From the NCBI RefSeq assembly GCF_900116865.1, contig NZ_FPCD01000003.1:1-64000 (forward strand): 64,000 nucleotides of DNA. The letters run 5' to 3'. The notes beneath the pieces were generated by a model that made no database searches, was not told the DNA's origin, and worked only from the letters and a program-made list of their open reading frames with translations. A program made the translations under genes and the position numbers. Below, piece by piece: positions 9,334 to 17,735 of this stretch. Every line of letters begins with the position of its first letter. Position 1 is the first letter of the stretch. Source of the DNA: Butyrivibrio sp. M55. GTDB taxonomy: Bacteria > Bacillota > Clostridia > Lachnospirales > Lachnospiraceae.

Positions 9334-9504
9334 TCACATCTGATGTCTTACGACTTTATATTCATCATTGTCCTGATAATACGGACAGTCCTTGTTATTG
9401 CCGGACATAAGCCTATAGTAATCATCTTCGTCCATATTTACCATGCACGTATAACATTCCCAGTCTTCGTCATAGACATAATTTGCACAAGTATCACAGA
9501 TCAT
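9334..9504 (-). CDS. small Cys-rich DUF6472-like protein (56 aa)
   Basis: A 56-residue gene. The protein starts MICDTCANYVYDEDWECYTC, continues with an acidic MDEDDYYRLMSG segment, then CPYYQDNDEYKVVRHQM. Four N-terminal Cys (CxxC...CxxC) plus the later Cys-Pro-Tyr-Tyr match what I recall of the small DUF6472 family of Lachnospiraceae, likely metal-binding. Its ATG overlaps the cupin stop as ATGA and its TGA ends 9 nt before the NUDIX ATG, so translational coupling is near certain. Function unknown. Confidence 0.8.
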   Translation of the reverse strand: MICDTCANYVYDEDWECYTCMVNMDEDDYYRLMSGNNKDCPYYQDNDEYKVVRHQM

Positions 9505-9833
9505 ACAAAATCCTCTCTCATTGGATTAAAGATATCAAGAAGAACACCCTTCTCAAGACACACGCATCCGTGCTCGACGCTGTCTGTCTTAAGCATGGAA
9601 TCTCCTGCTTTAACCACTTTTTTTACACCCTCGATCTCAAATTCAAATTTACCGCTCACAACATAAGTTATCTGAGTGTGCGGATGATGATGAAGTGCGC
9701 CCACTGCGCCCTTTTCAAACGTATTCTCGACACACATAAGATCCTTACTGTACGCAAGCACCCTTCTCACTACGCCGTTCCCCTGATCCTCAGGCTTAAC
9801 GTCATCATAAAAAACCCATCTATCGTCTAACAT
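9501..9833 (-). CDS. cupin-domain protein
   Basis: A 110-residue single-cupin protein. Motif 1 is HHHPHTQITYVVSGKFEFEI and motif 2 continues through GDSMLKTDSVEHGCVCLEKG, giving a metal-binding beta barrel with His ligands. Small cupins of this kind act as isomerases, dioxygenases or sugar-binding proteins; the substrate cannot be read from sequence. The ATGA overlap with the downstream 56-residue gene marks it as first gene of a three-gene operon that ends with a NUDIX hydrolase. Confidence 0.85.
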   Translation of the reverse strand: MLDDRWVFYDDVKPEDQGNGVVRRVLAYSKDLMCVENTFEKGAVGALHHHPHTQITYVVSGKFEFEIEGVKKVVKAGDSMLKTDSVEHGCVCLEKGVLLDIFNPMREDFV

Positions 9834-9907
9834 GAATATACCTCCAAGATATTTTTTCGTAACAGACCTATATTCTAAGATAATAAAATTTATAAATTTG
9901 TAAACTA

Positions 9908-10828
9908 CTATCTATCTAGTTCTGCCAAGATTTCTAAATTAGCTTTCTCATATGAATTTAAAGCATTTAAATCAAATGCTTTTTCTCTATTAGGAACATA
10001 CCATAATTGCATTTCAAAATAATCCTGCAACTTATCATCTTTAAAAACATATCCATGTCTGGCATATATTTCATTTTTGACAATATGTATCATCAATTTA
10101 GGCATTTCTTCAAATTGTTCCTTTGAATATACGATACTGTCTGTAGAAAGTAATGGTTCAAGAATCCACGAACCATCCGTAACCTGCTGACTTTCTTTAT
10201 AATCATTTACAAATTCATAATATTCCTTATCATCAACTATACTCTCTCGCTTGCTCTTTTCCTCCATAATCTGCTCAGCAGACCAATAAGATTGATATTT
10301 TTCCGCCTCTTCAATCTCATGCTGTTTGCCAGCATTCAAATTAGCTGTGTTCATTCTTTTTAACGAAAAAGTACCATCTAACGCATATTCACTATTAACT
10401 TCATAATCTCTATCAATTTTCACAATTACTTCTTCTTGTGAAAGAAGCACTTCTATTGATCCATTATTCCCCCATCCATCATCTGTATAATCAAACAGAA
10501 CTTTTCCATTCTCTATATCCCCGATTATATTTTCTATAGTAGCCACTCGCTTGCTCTCTGCTTGTTGATAAAAAATGTCCCCATCAAATCCTTCATCTCT
10601 GCTCATATCAATCGTGAATATCATTCCACCATTATCAATAATTTCTTCATAAGACTTTCCTTCTGTACTCCAAAGCCCCTCATACATAGCATATACATCA
10701 TATATTTCAGTATTCTTTGACAATTCCGTTTCTTTATCATGTTGAGCAGTATAAATGCTCATTCTTTCTGAACATCCTGCCAAAAATAACAAACTCATAC
10801 ATCCAACTATCAATGCTTGTTTTCTCAT
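9908..10828 (-). CDS. YARHG-domain lipoprotein
   Basis: A 306-residue lipoprotein. The signal peptide MRKQALIVGCMSLLFLAGC ends in lipobox LAGC. The body is acidic and unassigned. The C-terminus carries a YARHG domain (IYARHGYVFKDDKLQDYF...WYVPN), an extracellular module found in Firmicutes surface lipoproteins. A start at 10828 gives a standard signal peptide; an in-frame ATG at 10855 is possible, and neither has a strong ribosome-binding site. It appears monocistronic. Confidence 0.8.
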   Translation of the reverse strand: MRKQALIVGCMSLLFLAGCSERMSIYTAQHDKETELSKNTEIYDVYAMYEGLWSTEGKSYEEIIDNGGMIFTIDMSRDEGFDGDIFYQQAESKRVATIENIIGDIENGKVLFDYTDDGWGNNGSIEVLLSQEEVIVKIDRDYEVNSEYALDGTFSLKRMNTANLNAGKQHEIEEAEKYQSYWSAEQIMEEKSKRESIVDDKEYYEFVNDYKESQQVTDGSWILEPLLSTDSIVYSKEQFEEMPKLMIHIVKNEIYARHGYVFKDDKLQDYFEMQLWYVPNREKAFDLNALNSYEKANLEILAELDR

Positions 10829-10937
10829 GATTCTTTGTATGATGTCAATCAACATATATCAAGTACGCTTCACCTTTCTTTAAATAGCAAAACACTTACG
10901 GATTATACAGCTACATATCTTTGTTTACGCTATGATA

Positions 10938-12506
10938 TTAAAAATTCATAGCCTCTACAAAAGAATCATCAAAGTCTTCTTTATTCGCAAGAACAAGTTC
11001 TGTTGCGCGTTCTCTTATCGTATTTAACTCGAATAACGCCTCATCTTTTTTTTCTAATAGAATCTCATCAAGCAGTTTTATCGCGCCCTTTAATGCACTG
11101 TTACCAATACTTTCAACCTTGTCCTCAAAGCCCTCAGGAAAAAGCCTGATATACCTTATCCTATCATAATCAAGATTTGTTCCAAAACCGCCTGCCACGT
11201 ACACTTTATCGGGCTCATCATCCCCGACAAGTTCTCTAAGTCCCGTGTTCACTGCGCCCTTGGCGAGCTGGATATTTCTTATGTCCTGCTGTGAAACGCT
11301 GACTTTCCCGTCATCCGTAAGGGCAAAGTCCTCGTCAAAAAACTCATCTGCAAGAAGCCCGCTCTTATCGGTAATCCCGTTTCGCACAAGTTCTGAGACC
11401 GCCTCCATGACTCCTGTTCCGCAAAGACCTATCGGCGCCTTGTCTCCTATCGTCTTAACCTTTGTAAAAAAGCCGTTTTCAAAATTCCCTGTCACGTCAA
11501 CGTGGCATACAGCTCCCGGAACGGATGCCACTCCGCACGATATGGTACCACCCTCGAATACAGGCCCTGCTGCAGTCGAAGTCACCTTAAGATTTTTCCC
11601 GTCAAAAAAGGCCATCTCTCCGTTGGTTCCAAGATCTAACAGAAGTTCTTTCCTGTTCTCTTTATTTATAATATCTGAATAGTAAATTCCCGAAACAATG
11701 TCCGCTCCGACAAATGCGGATATCCCCGGCATCATCACAAGCTGTGTGCCGAACATCTCAGTTTCATATATATCAATATCCACCGGAGTGTACGGATATT
11801 TCCCGAGGCTCTCAACATCAAGACCTCTGAATATATGAAGCATAGTGGTATTTCCCGTAACCACTATCATATCCACATCTCCGTCAATGCTCATCTCAAG
11901 TTCCTCAACAAGTGCCGAAACATCATTTATCACAAGCTCTCTTAGCTCTTCAAGCTTTGCTCTGTTTAAATCTCTGTCCGCTCCCGAAGCATACGCGATC
12001 CTTGATATCACATCCGCTCCGACGCGCCTTTGGTGATTCACGCAACTTGCGGTATCTATGATTTCTTTTTCACCATCGCCACAGATTCCAACCAGTGCCG
12101 CCGCAATCGTCGTTGTACCGATGTCGACAGCTATACCGTACTTATCATATTTTTTTCCGGAAAAAGAACTCTTTGCCGTCTCCGCCACAATATCCTCTTC
12201 GGCAAATCCAGCGCTATCGATGCACACCTTGCAATCCGTTTCAAGACTGCACCTGCACAAAAGTCTTACGCCCTGCGCAGTTTCTTTTTCACTTAAAAAA
12301 CTCTTATCGAGTGTATTCGGAGAAGGCGCGCCCTCTGTGAATCGCACTTTGCACTTTCCGCACCTGCCCACTCCGCCGCACGGATAAGATGCCTCAAGCC
12401 CCGCATCTGCAAGAAGCCCTTTTAACTGCTTTCCTTTAAGGGCTTCAAGAGTAACATTATTATTTTTGTATTCAATGCTGACCCTGATTTTCTTCACTCT
12501 TACCAC
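10938..12506 (-). CDS. 2Fe-2S ASKHA-domain protein (DUF4445, corrinoid-protein activator-like)
   Basis: A 522-residue protein. An N-terminal plant-type 2Fe-2S ferredoxin domain has the Cys pattern CGGVGRCGKC...C at about 43-85. It is joined to an ASKHA ATPase-like domain with DIGTTTIAAALVG, LLDLGTNGEMAFF, AAGPVFEGG and VAGGFGTNLD. Relatives (RACo/RamA type) use ATP to reactivate Co(II) corrinoid proteins. No corrinoid methyltransferase or corrinoid protein lies in the window, so the partner is elsewhere or the role differs. The first codon is GTG with a weak Shine-Dalgarno, so the exact start is uncertain. Confidence 0.85.
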   Translation of the reverse strand: MVRVKKIRVSIEYKNNNVTLEALKGKQLKGLLADAGLEASYPCGGVGRCGKCKVRFTEGAPSPNTLDKSFLSEKETAQGVRLLCRCSLETDCKVCIDSAGFAEEDIVAETAKSSFSGKKYDKYGIAVDIGTTTIAAALVGICGDGEKEIIDTASCVNHQRRVGADVISRIAYASGADRDLNRAKLEELRELVINDVSALVEELEMSIDGDVDMIVVTGNTTMLHIFRGLDVESLGKYPYTPVDIDIYETEMFGTQLVMMPGISAFVGADIVSGIYYSDIINKENRKELLLDLGTNGEMAFFDGKNLKVTSTAAGPVFEGGTISCGVASVPGAVCHVDVTGNFENGFFTKVKTIGDKAPIGLCGTGVMEAVSELVRNGITDKSGLLADEFFDEDFALTDDGKVSVSQQDIRNIQLAKGAVNTGLRELVGDDEPDKVYVAGGFGTNLDYDRIRYIRLFPEGFEDKVESIGNSALKGAIKLLDEILLEKKDEALFELNTIRERATELVLANKEDFDDSFVEAMNF

Positions 12507-12674
12507 CGCGCAAACTGTTTTTCTACTTTAGAGTATCATACCATTATTTTCCCGATATTATAGTTTTTTAGGATTAAATGTGCGAAAATATTACTTGTAA
12601 ACTCACAAAAAATCTAAAATGAACAGAGGTTTTCCACAATACACTCTGAATTTTAGTTATGAAAGGAGACAGTT

Positions 12675-13865
12675 ATGGGGCTTATTCAAGCAGCAATGGC
12701 AGCCGGAGGCAGCGTACTCGCCGATCAGTGGAGAGAGTATTTTTACTGTCCTTCATTATCAAACGACACATTACTTACAAAAGGTGAAAAAAAGGCCGGA
12801 AGAGGCTCAAATAAAAAAGGATCCGACAACGTGATCTCAGACGGATCAATCATCGCTATCAACGAAGGTCAGTGCATGATCCTTGTTGATCAGGGACAGA
12901 TTACCGAGATCTGCGCCGAGGCAGGCGAATTCGTATACGACGTTTCAACCGAATCTTCAATCTTTTACGGAAACTTAAGCGAATCTATCGTAAACAGTTT
13001 CAAGGAATTCGGAAAAAGAGTCGGATTCGGCGGAGTTGCTCCCAAAGACCAGCGCGTATATTTCATAAATACAAAAGAAATCCTCGGAAACAAATACGGC
13101 ACGGTTAATCCCGTTCCATTCCGCGTAGTTGACACAAATATCGGCCTTGATATGGATGTAAGCATCAAATGTCACGGCGAATACAGCTACAGAGTTGTTG
13201 ATCCCGTTCTTTTCTACAAGAACATCTGCGGAAATGTAGAGGGATCTTTCACCAAGGAAAAAATTGATTCTCAGCTTAAGAGCGAACTTCTAACAGCTCT
13301 TCAGCCCGCATTTGCAAAGATCTCCGAGATGGGCATAAGATACAGCGCACTTCCCGGTCACACAACCGAGATCGCAAACGCTCTCAACGAAGTTCTTTCA
13401 GATAAATGGGCAGGATTCTACGGAATCACCATTACAAGCTTTGGCGTAAGCTCTGTAATCGCAAACGAAGAAGATGAAAAGACAATAAAAGAGCTTCAGC
13501 GCGCAGGAGCACTCAGAAATCCCAACATGGCCGCTGCCACTATCGCAAGTGCACAGGCACAGGCTATGCAGGATGCAGCAAAAAACACCGCAGCCGGCCC
13601 TATGATGGCATTCGCAGGAATGAACATGGCTCAGCAGGCAGGTGGAATGAACGCAAACCAGCTCTTTGCAATGGGCGCACAGCAGCAGGCTCAGCCCGCT
13701 CAGACACCTGCAGGATCGTGGACATGTTCATGCGGTTCTGTAAATACAGGTAACTTCTGCTCTAACTGCGGTGCCAAGAAGCCTTCAACTTCATGGACCT
13801 GCTCTTGCGGAACTGTAAATGAAGGAAACTTCTGCACAAGCTGCGGTTCACCCAAAGCAAATTGA
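12675..13865 (+). CDS. SPFH-domain protein with double zinc ribbon (YdjI-like)
   Basis: A 396-residue protein. The body is an SPFH/band-7-like domain of the virion-core-protein type (VPFRVVDTNIGLDMDVSIKC; ITSFGVSSVIANEEDEKTIK). An Ala/Met/Gln-rich stretch follows, then two consecutive four-Cys zinc ribbons that are near repeats of each other (SWTCSCGSVNTGNFCSNCG and SWTCSCGTVNEGNFCTSCG). AAAGGAGACAG precedes the ATG. First gene of a trio with a TFIIB-type zinc-ribbon protein and a TPM protein. Bacillus YdjI, a homologue, helps place PspA at stressed membranes. Confidence 0.85.
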   Translation: MGLIQAAMAAGGSVLADQWREYFYCPSLSNDTLLTKGEKKAGRGSNKKGSDNVISDGSIIAINEGQCMILVDQGQITEICAEAGEFVYDVSTESSIFYGNLSESIVNSFKEFGKRVGFGGVAPKDQRVYFINTKEILGNKYGTVNPVPFRVVDTNIGLDMDVSIKCHGEYSYRVVDPVLFYKNICGNVEGSFTKEKIDSQLKSELLTALQPAFAKISEMGIRYSALPGHTTEIANALNEVLSDKWAGFYGITITSFGVSSVIANEEDEKTIKELQRAGALRNPNMAAATIASAQAQAMQDAAKNTAAGPMMAFAGMNMAQQAGGMNANQLFAMGAQQQAQPAQTPAGSWTCSCGSVNTGNFCSNCGAKKPSTSWTCSCGTVNEGNFCTSCGSPKAN

Positions 13866-13880
13866 TTTATTGAGGATAAT

Positions 13881-14936
13881 ATGGCTTTACAAGAATATGA
13901 ATGCCCCGCCTGTGGCGGGGCTATGGAATTTAATCCCAAAACCCAGAAACTGAAATGTCCATATTGCGATTCTGAATTTGATGTAAAAGACTATGTGGCA
14001 AACCACAACTCAAGCAGCACCGGCACGCCGACAGAAAGCACTTCTTCCGAGACCGGCGAAAGCGAACCTCTTTTTATCTATTCATGCGGTTCCTGCGGCG
14101 GTGAGATCATCACTACAGAATCACTTGGCTCTACCAAATGCCCTTTTTGCAGCAATAACATCGTAGTAAAAGAGAAATTCACCGGAGAATTCAAGCCGGA
14201 CTACATAATTCCTTTTGCCAAGACAAAAGAGGACGCGGTAAGCACCTACAAAAGCTATGTAGCTGAAAGAAAGCTGGTGCCGCCCGTTTTTGCGGAGAAA
14301 AATCACATCGATGAGATACGTGGAATCTATGTCCCTTTCTGGCTCTACGATGCTACCGAACATTTCAGCGGCGAATACAAAGCAACAAAGCACAGATCAT
14401 GGTCCGATTCAAGATATTATTACACGGAGACCAAGTACTACAGTGTGCTTCGTGAAGGTACCGAAAGTTTCAAACAGGTTCCCGTTGATGCTTCAAAGGA
14501 AATGCCTGACGACCTCATGGATTCCCTTGAACCGTTTGACAGAAGCAAGATGCTCTCGTTTAACATGGGCTATCTCGCCGGTTTCCTTGCAAACAAATAC
14601 AATGTAAGTTCCGAAGAATCAATATCCAGAGCCCTGTCACGAATGGAACATACGACTACCATCGACTTCCAGCAGACAGTTTCAGGATATGACTCTGTTA
14701 CTCCCGTGAATGTTACATGTAGTACGGTTAACTCTTCCCACAAATATGCACTCTACCCCGTGTACATACTTAACACGAGCTGGAATGGCCAAAACTACCT
14801 TTTTGCCATGAACGGACAGACCGGTAAATTTGTAGGAAAACTTCCCTTTAGCTTCACACAGGCTTTGAAGTACTATATACCGTTTGCACTCGGATTTACC
14901 GCACTTGCATATATTGCCATGTTCTTTTTCATGTAA
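13881..14936 (+). CDS. TFIIB-type zinc-ribbon membrane protein (YdjG-like)
   Basis: A 351-residue protein with two zinc ribbons at the N-terminus (CPACGGAMEFN...CPYC and CGSCGGEI...CPFC). A central domain has paired WLYDATEHFSG and YYTETKYY segments, and a single C-terminal transmembrane helix ends the protein (FALGFTALAYIAMFFFM). The gene starts 15 bp after the SPFH stop, so the two are co-transcribed. Homologues in Bacillus (YdjG) act with YdjH and YdjI in a membrane-stress complex; that role here is inference from order and domains. Confidence 0.82.
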   Translation: MALQEYECPACGGAMEFNPKTQKLKCPYCDSEFDVKDYVANHNSSSTGTPTESTSSETGESEPLFIYSCGSCGGEIITTESLGSTKCPFCSNNIVVKEKFTGEFKPDYIIPFAKTKEDAVSTYKSYVAERKLVPPVFAEKNHIDEIRGIYVPFWLYDATEHFSGEYKATKHRSWSDSRYYYTETKYYSVLREGTESFKQVPVDASKEMPDDLMDSLEPFDRSKMLSFNMGYLAGFLANKYNVSSEESISRALSRMEHTTTIDFQQTVSGYDSVTPVNVTCSTVNSSHKYALYPVYILNTSWNGQNYLFAMNGQTGKFVGKLPFSFTQALKYYIPFALGFTALAYIAMFFFM

Positions 14937-14972
14937 CTTCGCTATATCAAAAGGTTATTACAGTAAAACAAT

Positions 14973-15866
14973 ATGAAAAAAATAATTTTTATAAACAAAC
15001 ATATACATATATTGGGACTTCTTGTTGCAGTATTTATCTGCTTTTTCACAAGTCTTCCTGTTCATGCCGACCAGACGCCTCTTTGGGACGATTACTCGAT
15101 TCCCGCAACGAGGCAAAAAGAAAGGCTCCTTGACCAGGCCGAACTGCTTAGTTCATCCGAAAAAGCCACAATACTCAGCAAACTTAACGAGCTCAGCGAA
15201 AAACAGCGCTGCAACATAGTCATACTGACCGTAACTTCCCACTCGGGAAGCATTGAAGCTTTTGCTGACGATTACTTTGATTACAACGGATTTGGTGCCG
15301 ATTACAACGATGCCGGAGTTCTTTTTGTTCTTTCCATGGATACAAGAGAATGGGCTATAAGCACATCAGGTGACGGAATTTCTGCTTTCACCGACTACGG
15401 CCAGGAAGAAATGACCGACGAAATGCTGCCCTATCTAAAAGACGGCGACTACTACGGCGCATTTGAGGTCTATATCGAGAAAGCCGATCATTACCTTGAT
15501 CTGTTTCACGCAGGAACTCCGTATGACATCGAAGAGGGCTCGGGAACTTCGTATGATTCCGGAAGCACCTACGATCCTAAGAGCCACATTTTTTTGAGCA
15601 TTATAATCGGACTTGCAACCGCGATCATCCCTATTGGCGTTATGGCTTCCAAGCTAAACACCGTTCACATCAACAACAGTGCATCGGAATATCGCACCCA
15701 TGACGGAATTCATATGAAAGTTCATACCGACACTTTCATTACAAGCAGCGTATCAAGGGTAAGAAGATCCGAAGACAACGGCTCCAGAAGCCACTCCGGA
15801 GGCGGCAGCACCTTCCACACATCAAGTTCCGGACATTCTCACGGAGGAAGTCACGGACACTTCTGA
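14973..15866 (+). CDS. TPM-domain membrane protein (YdjH/YgcG-like)
   Basis: A 297-residue protein. A signal peptide (residues 1-32, ending near PVHADQ) is followed by a TPM domain (LLDQAELLSSSEKATILSKL; NIVILTV; YNDAGVLFVLSMDTREWAIS). Then come a transmembrane helix at about 210-228 and a Ser/Gly/His-rich tail ending SSGHSHGGSHGHF, a typical YgcG ending that may bind metal. Third gene of the SPFH / zinc ribbon / TPM set, 36 bp after the second. Confidence 0.85.
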   Translation: MKKIIFINKHIHILGLLVAVFICFFTSLPVHADQTPLWDDYSIPATRQKERLLDQAELLSSSEKATILSKLNELSEKQRCNIVILTVTSHSGSIEAFADDYFDYNGFGADYNDAGVLFVLSMDTREWAISTSGDGISAFTDYGQEEMTDEMLPYLKDGDYYGAFEVYIEKADHYLDLFHAGTPYDIEEGSGTSYDSGSTYDPKSHIFLSIIIGLATAIIPIGVMASKLNTVHINNSASEYRTHDGIHMKVHTDTFITSSVSRVRRSEDNGSRSHSGGGSTFHTSSSGHSHGGSHGHF

Positions 15867-15954
15867 TATAATCTGTATATTTATTTTTTATCATTTCTTT
15901 ATTAACTGTTTTGTGTAAATTAAGTCTTCTTTGAGCTATACTAGATATAAGTTC

Positions 15955-15962
15955 AAAGGAGG
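15955..15962 (+). promoter_or_regulatory. Shine-Dalgarno that fixes a TTG start
   Basis: AAAGGAGG lies exactly 6 nt before the TTG at 15969. No in-frame ATG has a comparable site nearby (the next is at codon 7). This strong site decides the TTG start of the first diguanylate cyclase. Confidence 0.8.
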
Positions 15963-15968
15963 CTTTTT

Positions 15969-17735
15969 TTGAAAACAGGTGCAAGGATGCAGGCAGCCAT
16001 TTTAGGTATATTGGCTATTGCCATAATGACTACTGCTATCTTATTTCTCGGATCACCAAAACTGAATACTCCGCCCAAAAAAGCCTTGGTTCAGCTGGAT
16101 TCCGGTTGGACTATTTCGCATGGCCACAAATCTTTTACGGCCGTATCCCTAAAAGAAGCCAATCTCGGCATGGTCAATTACAAAGAAATTGTCACTCTGG
16201 AAAACACCCTTCCCGAGTCAAACATATATCCGGCATCAATCCACTTTCGTTCAATACTTGCAACGGTTGACGTATATATCGACAACGACCTTGTCTACAC
16301 CTACGGCCATCTTCTTGCCGACGATAATAGGATGGTCCCAAAAATGCAGAACTTTATTTCTCTTCCCGAAGACTACTCCGGAAGAAAAATAAAGATAGTA
16401 ATGGTATCCTGCGAAGATGAAGCCTTTTCAGGGTTTTCAGAAATATACTTCGGAACATTCGGCGACATATCAACATATCTCATTCAGAAAAACAGGCTGT
16501 CCCTCATAATAGGTGCCTTTCTGTGCATTTTTGGCTTTGTACTTGCCATACTGGCGCCAATCCTTATTTTCTCAGACTTTCATGATTACAGTATTATCTT
16601 CAGTGCCCTTATATCGCTTGCGATCGGCATATATGTCCTTTGCTACAACGATATATTCTGGTTTTTCACAGATCACGCCAGCATAGCCAACTTTTTGGAG
16701 TATTTTTCTCTCTTCACACTTCCCGCTTCTATCGCAGGATTTGTCATGTCCTCCAAACAGACCAAGCATATGTTGCTTTGCAAAATATTTTTGATAGTTG
16801 ACACCATTTTCATTGTTGTGACTTCAACTCTACACATTTTAAATATTATTCACATATGCAAATTCATACTGTTTTTGCATATACTTGCCATATTTGAAGG
16901 CGTGACCATTATAAGTTCCGTGGTAATAACGGTAATATCAAGAGCCAAAGCCAGAAACGAGTTTGAAACAAGAATCTATTCCACCAATCTGCTCATTATC
17001 GGATTTATCCTTTTGCTCGGCTGTGCAATGATAGATATCATCAAATTTAATGTCCTTAAATACTTTAAGATGGGCGAGATAAATGCCACTATCAACTTCA
17101 TGACAATAGGCTCGTTCTTCTTCATGCTCTGCCTTTTGGTCAACTACTTCTATCACTGTATCGAATATATCAATGAAGCAACCGTACAGAGCCAGCTTGA
17201 AGGTCTTGCATACACAGATTCCCTGACAAGACTGTCAAACAGGGCTAAATGCGAGCTGTCCCTTGCCAATACAAGAGGCCGCTACACAATAATAAGTGTT
17301 GACCTTGATTATCTCAAATACACAAATGATAACTACGGCCATTCCGCGGGCGATACCTTGCTTAGCGGTTTTGCAACCATGCTAAAAAGCAGTTTCATAG
17401 ACGCTTCACTTGTCGGAAGAATGGGCGGCGACGAATTTATAGTCGTGCTTCCATATATTGATGCGCCAAGAAGAGACACCGATCTGGCAATCCTTGAAGA
17501 CCTGATGAGCTACAGAAATGGCAAAAGCAGTAGAATACATTATTCTGCCTCCTGGGGATACGCCGAAAGTATAGATCCCTCGCTAAATAACCCTTCTGCT
17601 CAGCTTGTATACCTGCTTGCCGATAAGAGAATGTATTCCATGAAAAAGAAACATCACAACGAATCACTCGGCAGACTATACAATGACCTCATGAAAAACC
17701 AGGCCAAAAAGGAGGTGAGCACAAGTAATGCGTAA
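15969..17735 (+). CDS. membrane diguanylate cyclase with 7TM sensor (first of a pair)
   Basis: A 588-residue protein: an N-terminal membrane anchor, an extracytoplasmic beta-rich domain (about 40-170), seven hydrophobic helices (about 175-400), then a GGDEF domain (YTDSLTRLSNRAKCEL...GRMGGDEFIVVL). The layout resembles 7TMR-DISM receptors. The intact GGDEF motif predicts synthesis of cyclic-di-GMP from two GTP. No RxxD inhibitory site is present at the usual spacing. It starts with TTG. Its last 8 nt overlap the next gene, a second cyclase of the same design. Confidence 0.9.
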   Translation: MKTGARMQAAILGILAIAIMTTAILFLGSPKLNTPPKKALVQLDSGWTISHGHKSFTAVSLKEANLGMVNYKEIVTLENTLPESNIYPASIHFRSILATVDVYIDNDLVYTYGHLLADDNRMVPKMQNFISLPEDYSGRKIKIVMVSCEDEAFSGFSEIYFGTFGDISTYLIQKNRLSLIIGAFLCIFGFVLAILAPILIFSDFHDYSIIFSALISLAIGIYVLCYNDIFWFFTDHASIANFLEYFSLFTLPASIAGFVMSSKQTKHMLLCKIFLIVDTIFIVVTSTLHILNIIHICKFILFLHILAIFEGVTIISSVVITVISRAKARNEFETRIYSTNLLIIGFILLLGCAMIDIIKFNVLKYFKMGEINATINFMTIGSFFFMLCLLVNYFYHCIEYINEATVQSQLEGLAYTDSLTRLSNRAKCELSLANTRGRYTIISVDLDYLKYTNDNYGHSAGDTLLSGFATMLKSSFIDASLVGRMGGDEFIVVLPYIDAPRRDTDLAILEDLMSYRNGKSSRIHYSASWGYAESIDPSLNNPSAQLVYLLADKRMYSMKKKHHNESLGRLYNDLMKNQAKKEVSTSNA

